A DNA stretch of 64,000 nucleotides from Proteles cristata cristata (Eukaryota > Chordata > Mammalia > Carnivora > Hyaenidae). The stretch is from assembly GCA_017311185.1 (NCBI GenBank), contig JAESUZ010003525.1, forward strand, positions 17,364 to 81,363. The letters are read 5' to 3'. This document shows positions 25,577 to 56,050 of this stretch, piece by piece. A program made the position numbers and the translations under genes. The first letter of the stretch is position 1; each line of letters opens with the position of its first letter. The notes under the pieces are model-generated. The model did not search any database. It was not told the DNA's origin and saw only the letters and a program-made list of their open reading frames with translations.

Positions 25577-25791
25577 GGGGCGCCTGGGTGGCTTAGTCGG
25601 TTCAGCGTCCGACTTTCGCTTAGGTCATGATTTCGCGGTTTGTGGGTTCGAGCCCGTGTCGGGCTCTGTGTTGACTGCCAGCTCAGAGCCTGGAGCCTGT
25701 TTCAGTCTGTGACTCCTCTCTCTGACCCTCCCTGCTCACGCTGTCTCTCCCTCTCCTAGAAATAAATAAAAATATTTAAAAAAAAAAAAAA
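25577..25791 (+). mobile_element. Felid CAN-SINE, young subfamily
   Basis: Opposite orientation to its neighbour, same target: AAAGCTTTTCAA at 25565-25576 and 25792-25803. Confidence 0.95.
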
Positions 25792-25818
25792 AAAGCTTTT
25801 CAAAATAGTAGGCAATAT

Positions 25819-26033
25819 GGGGCGCCTGGGTGGCTTAGTCGGTTAAGCGTCCTGACTTTCGCTTAGGTCATGATCTCACGGTTCGTGGGTTCAAGCCCAG
25901 CGTTGGGCTCTGTGCTGACTGCCAGCTCGGAGCCTGGAGCCTGTTTCAGTCTGTGACTCCCTCTCTCTCTGACCCTCCCCTGCTCATGCTGTCTCTCTCT
26001 TAGAAATAAATAAAACATTAAAAAAAAAAATTT
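25819..26033 (+). mobile_element. Felid CAN-SINE, young subfamily
   Basis: Perfect 16-base duplication AAAATAGTAGGCAATA at 25802-25817 and 26034-26049. Confidence 0.95.
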
Positions 26034-26803
26034 AAAATAGTAGGCAATAGCTACTCACTCGATAAATGGTATTGTGTCAATTATATTTGAAAACATCAAG
26101 TTAGATCCATAATTCATATCATCATATCACACTGAAGAACTAAATGTAATAATTTTAAAAAGCTTCTTTAAGAGAAGGTAAGTAATATAGGAAATATATT
26201 AACCAGACACAAAATCCATAAAGGAAATGACTGCGTTTTACATAAAACTACATAAAGCAAATGATTGAGTTTTACGTACAACTACATAGAAATGAACACC
26301 AAGCATTTAAAGAAGAATCAATATCAATTTTTCACAAACTCTTCCAAAACACAGAAGAGCAGGAAATAGTTCTAAACTCATTACATGAGGCTGGTATTAC
26401 TCTGATACCAAATCGATAGATACATACGATAAGGGAAAAAAAACTACAGACCAGTATTTCTTGTGATTATAGATGCAAAAGTACTCAACAAAGTACCAGG
26501 CAACCAAATCCAGGAACGTATACGAAGAATTTTAAACTATGAATAACCGAGGCATATCCCAGGAATGTAAGATGAATTTAACATCTGAAAATCAACTAAT
26601 GCAATACACCGTGTCGATGGAATAAAGGTTCAAACCCACATGATCCTATCAATAGATGCATAGAAAGTATTTGACATAATTCAACACCGTTTCATAATTT
26701 AATAAAATACCTAAGAAACTAGGGACAGAAGGGACCTTTTTCAACCTGATAAAGGACACCTACAAAACTCTGCAGCCAAAATCATCATTAATAGTCAAAG
26801 ACT

Positions 26804-27028
26804 GGGGCGCCTGGGTGGCTTAGTTGGTTGAGCTTCCGACTTCGGCTTAGGTCATGATCTCGCGGTTCGTGGGATCGAGCCCCGTGTCAGGCTCTGTGCT
26901 GACTGCCAGCTCAGAGCCTGGAGCCTGTTTCGGAGTCTGTGGCTCCCTCTCTCTCTGACTCTCCCCTACTCATGCTGTCTCTCTCCTAGAAATAAATAAA
27001 ACATTTTAAAAAAATTAAAAATAAAAAA
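26804..27028 (+). mobile_element. Felid CAN-SINE inside L1
   Basis: Young-type copy, perfect 14-base duplication AATAGTCAAAGACT at 26790-26803 and 27029-27042. Confidence 0.96.
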
Positions 27029-27536
27029 AATAGTCAAAGACTGAATGCTTTTCTGCTAACATCAGAAACAAGACAAAGATGTCCACTCTTGCCACTTGTA
27101 TTCAATACTGTGCTAGAGGTTCAGGCCAGAAACTTAGGTGAGAAAATGAAACAAAAGGCATCCAGATCAGAAAGGAAGAAGTGAAACCATCGCCATCGTC
27201 ATTTGTAGATGACATAATCTTGTGTACAGAAAATCCTAGAGATTCACCCGCTAAAACATCATTGGAACTAATAAATACATTTAGCAAAGTTGCAGGATAC
27301 AGGATCAAATACAAAAACCAAATGTATTTCTATACACCTTGTGTAGGAGGCAGAGTAATGACCCCCCAAAGATGTCTCCTGTCCTAATCTCCAGAACCTG
27401 TGAATAGGTCACCTCATGTGGTAAAAGGGACTTTAAGATGTGATGAAGTTAAGGATCTTGAGATGGGAATGTATCCTGGATTATATAGGTGGGCTCAATG
27501 CAATTGCAGGGTCCTTGCAATTGAAAGATGGAGAGA

Positions 27537-27630
27537 GGGGTGTCTGACTGGCTCAGTCTGTAGACAATGCAGCTCTTAATCTTTGAGTCGTGAGTTCAAA
27601 CCCCACATTGGGTGTAGACATTACTTAAAT
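27537..27630 (+). mobile_element. Older CAN-SINE subfamily
   Basis: Different tRNA-derived SINE: TGGCTCAGTCTGTAGACAAT, CTCTTAATCTTTGAGTCGTG, CACATTGGGTGTAGACATTA. Short body, no GA-rich second half. Confidence 0.85.
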
Positions 27631-27631
27631 T

Positions 27632-27741
27632 AACAAGGAAGGAAGGAAGGAAGGAAGGAAGGAAGGGAGGAAAAGAAAGAAAGAAAGAAAGAAGGGAAGG
27701 AAGGAAGGAAGGAAGAAAGAAAGAAAGAAAGAGAAAGAAAG

Positions 27742-27831
<90 letters not shown>

Positions 27832-27835
27832 GGTC
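27632..27835. repeat. (GGAA)n/(GAAA)n/(GA)n microsatellite
   Basis: About 200 bases with no pyrimidine on the plus strand, grown from the A-rich tail of the preceding SINE. Read on the minus strand it gives a spurious Ser/Phe/Leu-repeat frame. Confidence 0.96.
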
Positions 27836-27847
27836 AAAGTCAGAAAA

Positions 27848-28055
27848 GGAGGGGAGCCTGGGGTGGCTCAGTCAGTTAAGCATCCGACTTTGGCTCAGGT
27901 CATGATCTCACGGTTCGTGGGTTCGATCCCTGCATCGGGCTCTGTGCTGACAGCTCAGAGCCTGGAACTGCTTCAGATTCTGTGTTTCCCTCTCTCTCTG
28001 CCCCTCCCCTGCTCACTGTCTGTCTCTCAAAATAAAATAAAGACATAAAAAAAAA
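27848..28055 (+). mobile_element. Felid CAN-SINE
   Basis: Classic CTCAG type; AAAGTCAGAAAA lies on both sides. Confidence 0.94.
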
Positions 28056-28884
28056 AGTCAGAAAAAGAAATGTGATAATGGAAACCTAGCTCAGAAACTG
28101 CAATTGCTGGCTTTGAAAGTAGAGGCAGGGCCATGGGCTAAGGGACGCAGGCAGCCTCTAGAAGCTGGAAAAGGCAAGGGAATGGATTTCCCCCCAGAGC
28201 CTCAGAAGGGGCACAGCCCTGCTGACACCTTGACTTTAACTCCGAGATCTATGTCAGTCTTCTGACCTCCAAAACCGAGATAATAAGTGTGTGTTATTTG
28301 AAGCCACTGAGTTTGCAGTAATCTGTTACATTAGCAACAGGAAACTAATACAAATGGCAGTGAAATTAACAAAACAATTCTGCTTACAACAGCATCAAGA
28401 ATAAAATGCTTCGTAATAAATAAGCATAAAACTTACTCTGAAAACTACAAATGTTGAAAGACATTAAAGAAGTCCTAAATAAATGGAAAGACATCCCATT
28501 TTCCTGGATTAAGACCCAGACTGTTAAAACCGCAACCCCCAAATTAATCTACAGATTTAGCACAATCCCCCTCAGAATCCCAGCTGGCTTCCCTGCAGAA
28601 ACTGACAAGATGATTCTAGGCCCACACCACATACAAAACTGTGACTCCAAATAGATCAAAGACCTACATGTAGAAGCTAAAACTGTAAGACTCTTAGAAG
28701 ACGACACCGGAGTATCTTTTCATGACCTTGGATTAGGCAATGGCTTCCACGAGGACACCAAAAACATAAGCAACAGAAAATAAGATCTATAAATAGGAAA
28801 GGAAGAAATGAAAAACTTCTGTGCTTCAAAGGACATCATCAAGGAAAGGAAACCCACCCACTGAATAGGAAAAAAAAACAAAAA

Positions 28885-28955
28885 ACCTGCTTGGGATTCT
28901 GTCTGTCCGTCTGTCTCTCTCTCTCTCTCTAAATAAACATTTGAGGAAAAAAAGA
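28885..28955 (+). mobile_element. SINE 3' fragment
   Basis: Only the end is present: GCTTGGGATTCTGTCTGTCC, CT repeats, AAATAAACATTTGAGG. Confidence 0.65.
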
Positions 28956-29045
28956 AAACAGAGTTGCCAATGACCCAGCAATTCCAGTCCTAGATACCAA
29001 TCCAAGAAAACAGAAAACATGCATCCATATAAAAACTTGTTACAG

Positions 29046-29283
29046 GGGAGCGCCTGGGTGGCTCGGTCAGTTAGGCGTCCGACTTCGGCTCAGGTCATGA
29101 TCTCGCAGTCCGTGGGTTCGAGCCCTGCGTCGGGTTCTGTGCTGCCAGCTCAGAGCCTGGAACCTGTCTTTGGATTCTGTATCTCCCTCTCTCTCTCCCC
29201 CTCCCCTGCTCATGCTGTCTCTGTCTCTCTCTCTCATAAATCTCTCTCTCTCAAAAACAAATAAAAAATGTTAAAAAACAAAA
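29046..29283 (+). mobile_element. Felid CAN-SINE inside L1
   Basis: Flanks AAAACTTGTTACAGG and AAAACTTCTTACAGG. The L1 text resumes directly after it. Confidence 0.94.
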
Positions 29284-29777
29284 CAAAACTTCTTACAGGA
29301 TTGTTAATGGTGGCATGATCACAATGGAAAAGGTGGCACCAACCCGAAAGCTCATCGCCTACGGAACAGATAAATAAAACGTGGCCTATCCATACGACGG
29401 AAGGTTACTCAGCCATAAGAAGGAATAAAGTGCTGGTACAGGGTACGACAGGGATGGAACGTAAAAACATTATGCGGAGGGCAAGCAGCCCGTCACAAAA
29501 TACCACGCGTTGTTAAGATTCCATTTCTATTATACGAAACGTCCAGAAGAGGCACATCACAGACACAGAAAGTAGATTCGTCTTTCCCTAGGGCTAGGGA
29601 GCGGGGTGGGGGGAGGGACTGGGGACTGTTAACAGGCAAGGGTGTTTTGGGGGTGACAAAAATGTTCCAAAAGTGACTTTGACGATGGTTATACAACTTG
29701 AAGTGTTAAAACCATTGGATTCTACATTTTAAAATCACATGGTATGTAAATTCTACCCCAATAAACCCGTTACTTTA

Positions 29778-30003
29778 CTTTTTTATTTTTTTTTTTAAAT
29801 ATTTTTATTTATTTCTAGGAGAGAGAGAGAGACAGCGTGAGCAGGGGAGGGTCAGAGAGAGAGGGAGTCACAGACTGAAACAGGCTCCAGGCTCTGAGCT
29901 GCCAGTCAGCACAGAGCCCGATGCGGGGCTCGAACCCATGAACCGCGAGATCATGACCTAAGCGAAAGTTGGACGCTAAACGACTAAGCCACTCAGGCGC
30001 CCC
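29778..30003 (-). mobile_element. Felid CAN-SINE, young subfamily
   Basis: Reverse copy at the L1 3' end; perfect duplication TAAACCCGTTACTTTA at 29762-29777 and 30004-30019. Confidence 0.95.
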
Positions 30004-30079
30004 TAAACCCGTTACTTTAAAAAACACACACACACAAGAACATAGAAGCATACGTTTCATAGAATTTTTGTTTGTTTGT

Positions 30080-30278
30080 TTAAGAATTTTTTAAGTTTAT
30101 TTATTTATTTTGGGGGCAGGGAGAGGCAGAGAGGAAGAGAGAATTGATCCCGAGCAGGCTCTGCGCGGTCGGCACAGAGCCCATCATGGGGCTCAGTCCC
30201 ACGAACGGAACCGTGAGACCATGACCTGAGCTGATCAAGAGTCAGCTGTTTAATCGACGGAGCCACCCGGGCGCCCCC
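30080..30278 (-). mobile_element. Diverged CAN-SINE
   Basis: Reverse copy, GGGGGCAGGGAGAGGCAGAG to the inverted head CCACCCGGGCGCCCC. Confidence 0.88.
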
Positions 30279-31319
30279 TGCCTTTCGTATGATCTGTAAC
30301 ACACACCCGTAAACGGTACATCGCATCAGTACACTTTTACATTTCACATATGGGATCGCACCCTCCGGCATTTTATTTTTTCACCGTTATCTTTCCAATG
30401 AATCCATCAGCCAATTCCCATGCACGAATACCAGCTTGCATCACCCAGTTCTGGACTGCGTAAACACGAAAGGAAAAGTGTGCCCTTGACCCCACAAGCC
30501 TTGCCTGCTCCCCCCCTGCAGAGCGGAGCTTCTCAACGCTTTTCTAGAAACACAACTTCCATCTCTTTCCCGCTAACGGCCCCTTTCTTCTACGAACAAG
30601 CACACTGAACCCGCTCAAGGTCACCACCAGCCTCCGCGTGGCCACAAAAACCCCATTTCCACTTAAGATGCACACGTGAAACGATTCCCCAGCATCTCTA
30701 AGCCGTGAGGTGTTACGGCGGACGGCATCTAATCGTTCTAAATGTTGGCATTTTTGTCTTAGCAGCACATGCAATAATGGTGATTTTTATAATAGACATC
30801 TCGGATGCAGTGAAACTTGGTGACGGTGGACAGGCCTGTCATTTTACCCTAACCTAGAGCTACGCCGGCCCCAAGCGACCTCAACCCCCAAGCGACCTCT
30901 TGAACCCCTTCCTTCCGGCTTCCACCGGAGTCTCCTTGGGCGCACATTTCTGCTGGGCCCCGTGCCCCGCGGTGACAGCTGTCAGATGATTACAGCTCCT
31001 GCCGCGATGTCCCCCAGCAGTCCAGGCTCACATCTGCCCGCCAAGTTCACAGTCACTTGGGATGTTCACAACGCGTTTCTCACCAACATCCCCACAGTGA
31101 AGCTCCTGGTCCCCCACTATTTCTCAGGCTAGAAGCTCAGGCATCATCCACGCTTTTTCATGGCAGCAGAGCCTTCCACTACCACTTCCAACTACCTCTG
31201 CCTCCTTTCTCCCCGTAGGAGCCGCCAGTGGCCAGGAGCCCCGTGTGAGCGCTCCTGCTTGCCGCCCCTCGCGGGTTGGCCACTGCGGCGAGACTCGAGC
31301 CCTCATTAGGCTTGTGTGG

Positions 31320-31845
31320 TACTGTCCTGAACACGTTCTATATGTTCTAGAAATACACAGTATATAGCACAGTGACTATACTTAACAGTGCTGTCTTTTA
31401 AATTTAACTATTGTTGGGGCGCCTGGGTGGCTTAGTCGGTTAAGTGTCCGACTTTCGCTTAGGTCATGATCTCGCGGTTCGTGGGTTCGGGCCCCGCGTC
31501 GGGCTCTGTGCTGACTGGCAGCTCGGAGCCTGGAGCCTGTTTCAGTCTGTGACTCCCTCTCTCTCTGACCCTCCCCTGCTCACGCTGTCTCTCTCTCTCT
31601 CCTAAAAATAAAAAATAAAAACATTAAATAAATAAATAAATAAATTTAATTATTGCTAAGAGAGTAAAAAAAGAGATCTTACAATTTCTCATTGGAAGAA
31701 AAAATAATTTTTGCAGCCATGTGGGACCGAGGTTAACCCGACTTATAGTGATCGCTTCTGCAATATGTGCACGTATCAAATCATTAGGCTGCACGTCTAA
31801 AAGGCACAGAATGTGGTGCGTCAACTAGATCTCAACGAAAAGAAC
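31320..31845 (+). mobile_element. L1 3' UTR fragment split by a SINE
   Basis: L1 3'-end text ATAGCACAGTGACTATACTT, GTGATCGCTTCTGCAATATG and ATCAAATCATTAGGCTGCAC, interrupted by the SINE at 31416. Confidence 0.75.
31416..31640 (+). mobile_element. Felid CAN-SINE, young subfamily
   Basis: Full-length CTTAG-type copy; flanks AAATTTAACTATTG and AAATTTAATTATTG. Confidence 0.95.
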
Positions 31846-32099
31846 TTAGGTCTCTAACCTCGGTTTCTACAGAACAAAACGACAGAGAGCATATATATTT
31901 TATCTTCTTCTCCAGCTGCCGGTCAGAGCTAACGTCTTCATCATTTCCTAAGTGAAAGGAGCATCTTTTGTTCTAATATTCGGGTTTTATCTCAGTTTGC
32001 GAAGTTCCGAGTAAGAAAGGTAAAAAGAATGCCTTTACTTTGTCCCAATGAGCTTTGAACTCTACCAGTGGTGAAGGAGGGGGCTTCTGGAAAAGCCTC

Positions 32100-32800
32100 G
32101 AAGGAGGGGGCCTGGTGGACACGGGAACCGTGTGATCAGCGGGTTGGAAGGAGCAGCCCCAGCCCCTGACCTTGAGGGGCTGGAGGTTGAGCTAATAATT
32201 TAACCGTTATGCCAGTGTAATAAGGTCTCCATAAAAACCCCCAACTGAAGGGGCTGGGAGATCTGAGTTGAAGAGGAACACACTCACTTGCCAGGCATGT
32301 GGGGCACCCCGAACTCCACGGGGACAGAAGCTCCCTGCTCAGGGCTCTTTGGGACCTCACCCCATGTGTGTATTCTCTCCCCATCTGACGTTCACCTGCG
32401 GCCTTCAGTATGTCCTCTGTAATCAGCTGGTCGCAGTACGTAAGCCGCTGCCCCGGGTTCCGGGAGCTATTACAGGACATTATCAGACCCAAGGAAGGAG
32501 TCACGGGAAGCCGGGACATGCAGCCAAGTTGGATGGAAAAGTAGGAGATCTGGGGACCCATGATGTGCAGGCGGTCAGGTGCGGGCGCGGCCCTGTGGGA
32601 CTGAGCTCTTCCCTTGTGGGGTCCGCGCGCCGATCCCGGGTGGCGTCAGAGCGGCCTTACAACATAGGACACCCAGTGTAGGACCGCTGTGAATCCGCTG
32701 GGGCGAAGGACCCTCCCACCTGGTGTCAGAAGCGTTCTCTGCGTCAAGATAAAGCTTTCCTCTCAGCCTGCAAGCGCAGGGCCTGGCTCCTTCCGGCTCT
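32100..32800 (+). mobile_element. Probable solo LTR of an old ERV (family unclear)
   Basis: Contains TAATAAGGTCTCCATAAAAA, then GGACTGAGCTCTTCCCTTGT and TAGGACACCCAGTGTAGGAC, in an order I associate with mammalian ERV LTRs. No coding remnant. Boundaries approximate. Confidence 0.5.
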
Positions 32801-33384
32801 GCCGCTAAAGATCTCACCTTGTACGAGGCACTTCCTCACCCCCTCCTCCCGTTCGGGTCTGCGCAACTTGACTGCTTCCTCGGGGATGACCGCACCCCTT
32901 CTCAGACTCTCCAGGATTTGTGGAAGGAACCGAGTGAGGGAATCCAACACACTAGGTTCATCAAACGTCTGCAAGGCTTTCGTAGAAAGGCCCATCTTGG
33001 AGGTTTCCAGAAAGGAACATTTGGATGAGAGAGAAGATGGAAGGGAGGCATTTCTGCTAAATCTCGGGTAAAAAACACTAAGAATCACAGGTGTCCACCC
33101 ACCACAAGGGGAGCGGGTCAGAGCGGGGCACTTTCAAGGACCCCCATCCTCTGGTAGACAAGTCTATGATTCTCGTGGATTCTCCAAAAGCAAGAGACGG
33201 CAGCGGCCACCCAAAGTCCCCGGGGTGAGCCGCCCCGTGGCTGCTGTTTGCACATCCACAAAGAAGACAGCTCTCACGGCCAGATCTGCCTCCCCTGAAC
33301 AGCAAAACCAGAAGGTGGGAAAGGCCTTCGAGGGGCATGCAGGAGAGCCTGCCTTACGAAACCGAGACAGAACTCAGACCCGCA

Positions 33385-34014
33385 GCTACCAGGATTTAAA
33401 TTTTATTTCACTTTATTAAAAAAGAAAACCACAGAAACAAACACTAAAAGTACAACAGGAGGTTGGGGAAGTGCCTGTTGGAGAAAACGGGTTAACACGG
33501 CAGTGACAGTCGGCCCGGCTGGGCCAGAGCAATCCCTGCGGCCGCTACAGACGCCACGGGCCGTGCGCCCTCCTGCCCACACATCTCTACTCCCAGAAGC
33601 CCGGAGAAAGCCTGCAGGGCAGATTTCAGAAAAACACTACGAATACCTTGAACTTGCTCTTCAGCCAAAGTGGCAGAGGCATCCAGCAACAGCTGTCACA
33701 GGCTCAGTCACCTGGGACAGGCCACGGTACCCCGGCAACGAGCGACTGATCCACGGAGCACCGCGGATGCGAACGTCCTGTCGCCGGTGGGCCGTCAAGC
33801 GGCTGCGAGAGGAACGCGGCGAAGCGCGCCTCCCGGGACGGTGCGAGCGGCAGACGGCGGAGCCCGGCCCGAGCCCAGGAGACGGGGTGCTGCTGGGCGG
33901 GGGAGCCGCGGGGGCCGGCACCCCCAGAGGCCCGGGCGGCTTGGTCCGGGCGCCCGAGGCCGTGTGCGGTCAGCCTTCCCGGCCGGCATCCCAGCTCCTG
34001 CGCCGGCCCCGGGC
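33385..34014 (-). other. MCM2: MCM2 3' UTR
   Basis: About 630 bases from the stop to the expected cleavage site just past the two AATAAA signals. The first 250 bases (33770-34010) are unusually GC- and CpG-rich; the distal half is of ordinary composition. No SINE has entered it. The exact cleavage position is inferred. Confidence 0.75.
33402..33417 (-). terminator. MCM2 polyadenylation signals (two AATAAA)
   Basis: TTTATT on the plus strand at 33412-33417 and at 33402-33407 gives two AATAAA hexamers 10 bases apart on the minus strand, about 600 bases downstream of the MCM2 stop. Confidence 0.8.
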
Positions 34015-54399
<20,385 letters not shown>

Positions 54400-54405
<6 letters not shown>

Positions 54406-54560
54406 CGCCGCGCCACGCTCCCCGCCGCCGCTCCGGCAACAAGTTTTCGCGCGAAAACCGGCTCACGTGACCCGCCCGAGCCCGGGAAGCGTCTGAAGGA
54501 ACACGGCGTCGTGACGTCGGCCTCTACTGCGTGCGCGGGGGGCGGGCCGGAGGGAGGCCC
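54400..54560 (-). promoter_or_regulatory. MCM2: MCM2 promoter with palindromic E2F site
   Basis: Immediately upstream of the MCM2 start codon. It contains a perfect palindrome TTTTCGCGCGAAAA at 54444-54457 (two overlapping inverted E2F half-sites), an E-box CACGTG at 54464-54469, a CRE-like TGACGTCG at 54512-54519 and a GC box near 54540. There is no TATA box. E2F control fits an S-phase gene; the palindrome lies only about 40 bases from the ATG, so it may overlap the start site or 5' UTR. Sites are seen; function is inferred. Confidence 0.8.
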
Positions 54561-55642
54561 CGCCCACGCCCCCGAGGCCGCTCGCCTGCCGCGTCTTCCC
54601 GCTTCCGTTCTAGGCGCTTCGACCAGCAACGACGTGGGAGCTGGAGCTGCGGGTGGGGGGCAACGGGGACCAGCGCCCCCTGCTGCCTGCGTGACCTTGG
54701 GCCCCCGTGGACGTTTTACAGATGGGGCAGCCGAGGCTCAGAGCCCTGTTTCCTGAGGTCTTACGCGCAGGGAGTCTGTCTCAGACTGAAATCTTCAAGC
54801 CCCCAGACAGCCCCAGGTTGTGGGAGGCCACGTCCGATGTTGTAGCAGGACTTATTGTGACAGGAGTTACTGTGACTGAGGGAAGCAAAGAGGCGCAGAT
54901 GGTCCAGACACAAGGAGCGTCAGCTGTAACTGCAGAGCACGCGCAGCGGGGGTCTTCACGCATTTCTATAGTTTTGGCCAAACAGCTTGCGATGCCCGAT
55001 TCCCGGGAAAGGAGAAGCCCTCAGGCTGCCCCTGGGTGGTGGTGGGTCGAACCAAATTGGCGACCTCGGCTGCTGTCCTTTCTCCAGGTACAGGCAGCGC
55101 GAGCCAGGGCTGGGGGGGCCACCCCGGTGAGCGCGGCAGGGAGGAAGCATCTGGAAGGAACGCAGTGTTTACAGGTGCGGGTGGGATGGTAAGGACCGGA
55201 AGTGTCCAGCGATATTTGGGAGAAAGAATCGGCCGCCGTGGGGTGTTGAGAACAGGCAAAAGGGAGGCACCCAAGATGGCACCAGGATTCTGGCTTGGGA
55301 GACTAAGTGGATGATGGCCGCACCACCTCCGGGGTGGGGAGCTCAGGGGAAGACAGACCTGGGGGCAGAGAGGATGTTTGCCCCTGGCTGTGTGGTTGAA
55401 CATGGGCCCTGAGTGGAGCACCCAGGCGGCCAGGCAGTCCGCAGGTGTGGCGCTGCAGGGGGAGTTTGGGCCGCAGCCTGAGCTGCAGCAGTTGGGCGGT
55501 CCGGGGGGGTGGGCGCTGTGAGAAGGCCCAGGGCTGGGACCTGGGAGACCCTCACAGGTAGGAGGCACCGGCCAGGGACTCTGGGGAGGAGACGGGATCC
55601 TGGGAGGTGCTGGGGAGAAGCCAGAGAAGAGACGGTGGATGG

Positions 55643-56050
55643 GACTGTGTTAGTTATCTACGGCTGCATAGCAAATTATCCCGGAGTCCAGCAGCTTAAA
55701 GCAATGACCGGGTATTATGGAATGTCTAGGGGTCTGGGATCCGGCTGTGGCTTAGCCTGGTGGCTCTGCCTCAGGGCCTCTCACAGTGCTGCTAGCAGGG
55801 TGCTGGTAGGGAACCCTCGGGAAAGCTCAGCTTGGGAAGGATCCACCTCCAAGCTGCCTCTGTGGCAGGAGTCCGTTCCTCCCAGACTGTGGGATGAGGA
55901 CTCGATTTCACCCTGGCCTCTGGGTAAGGGGCTCCTTACTTACCTGCCAGATGGGCCTCTCCGCAGGGTGTCTCACAACACAGCCGCGGCATTGCCCACA
56001 GCAAGTAACCAGAAGGTGCGAGAGGCCACGGGAGACATCTGAAACGAGCT
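55643..56050 (+). mobile_element. Ancient interspersed repeat, class undetermined
   Basis: Starts with GTGTTAGTTATCTACGGCTG and CATAGCAAATTATCC, a start I recall from a common mammalian repeat, with CTCACAACACAGCCGCGGCA further on. I cannot say whether it is a DNA transposon or LTR. Confidence 0.5.

Larger units (their letters stand above)
27342..28355 (+). mobile_element. MLT1-type solo LTR inserted in L1
   Basis: Starts TGTAGGAGGCAGAGTAATGA and ends GGAAACTAATAC, with inner text CTTTAAGATGTGATGAAG and CTCTAGAAGCTGGAAAAGGC, as I recall for the MaLR/ERVL MLT1 LTRs. It is itself split by an older SINE with a purine microsatellite (27537-27835) and a younger SINE (27848). Confidence 0.75.
26100..29777 (+). 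mobile_element. Old L1 (ORF2 RT region to 3' end), nested insertions
   Basis: Degenerate L1 ORF2 with readable landmarks: CATTACATGAGGCTGGTATT, the RT catalytic region decayed to FVDD near 27203-27220, and a 3' end GGTATGTAAATTCTACCCCA plus AATAAA near 29760. Interrupted by a SINE (26804), an MLT1-type LTR (27342-28355) and further SINEs. No functional frame survives. Confidence 0.85.
20150..33380. other. Intergenic region between MCM2 and PODXL2
   Basis: About 13 kb of mostly AT-rich DNA with no gene. It contains two old L1 copies, an MLT1-type LTR, an ERV-type LTR-like element at 32100-32800, about 15 SINEs and two purine-rich tracts. The stretches 20580-22180 and 32830-33380 show nothing recognisable beyond old repeat-like texture. 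Confidence 0.75.

Noticed and set aside
27181..27387. Open frame with FVDD resembling a reverse-transcriptase core
   Set aside because: A short relic of an old L1 ORF2 with a mutated catalytic motif and no intact flanking frame; kept as L1, not as a gene.
27625..27837. Minus-strand frame of Ser/Phe/Leu repeats resembling a membrane protein
   Set aside because: It is only the translation of the GAAA/GGAA microsatellite.
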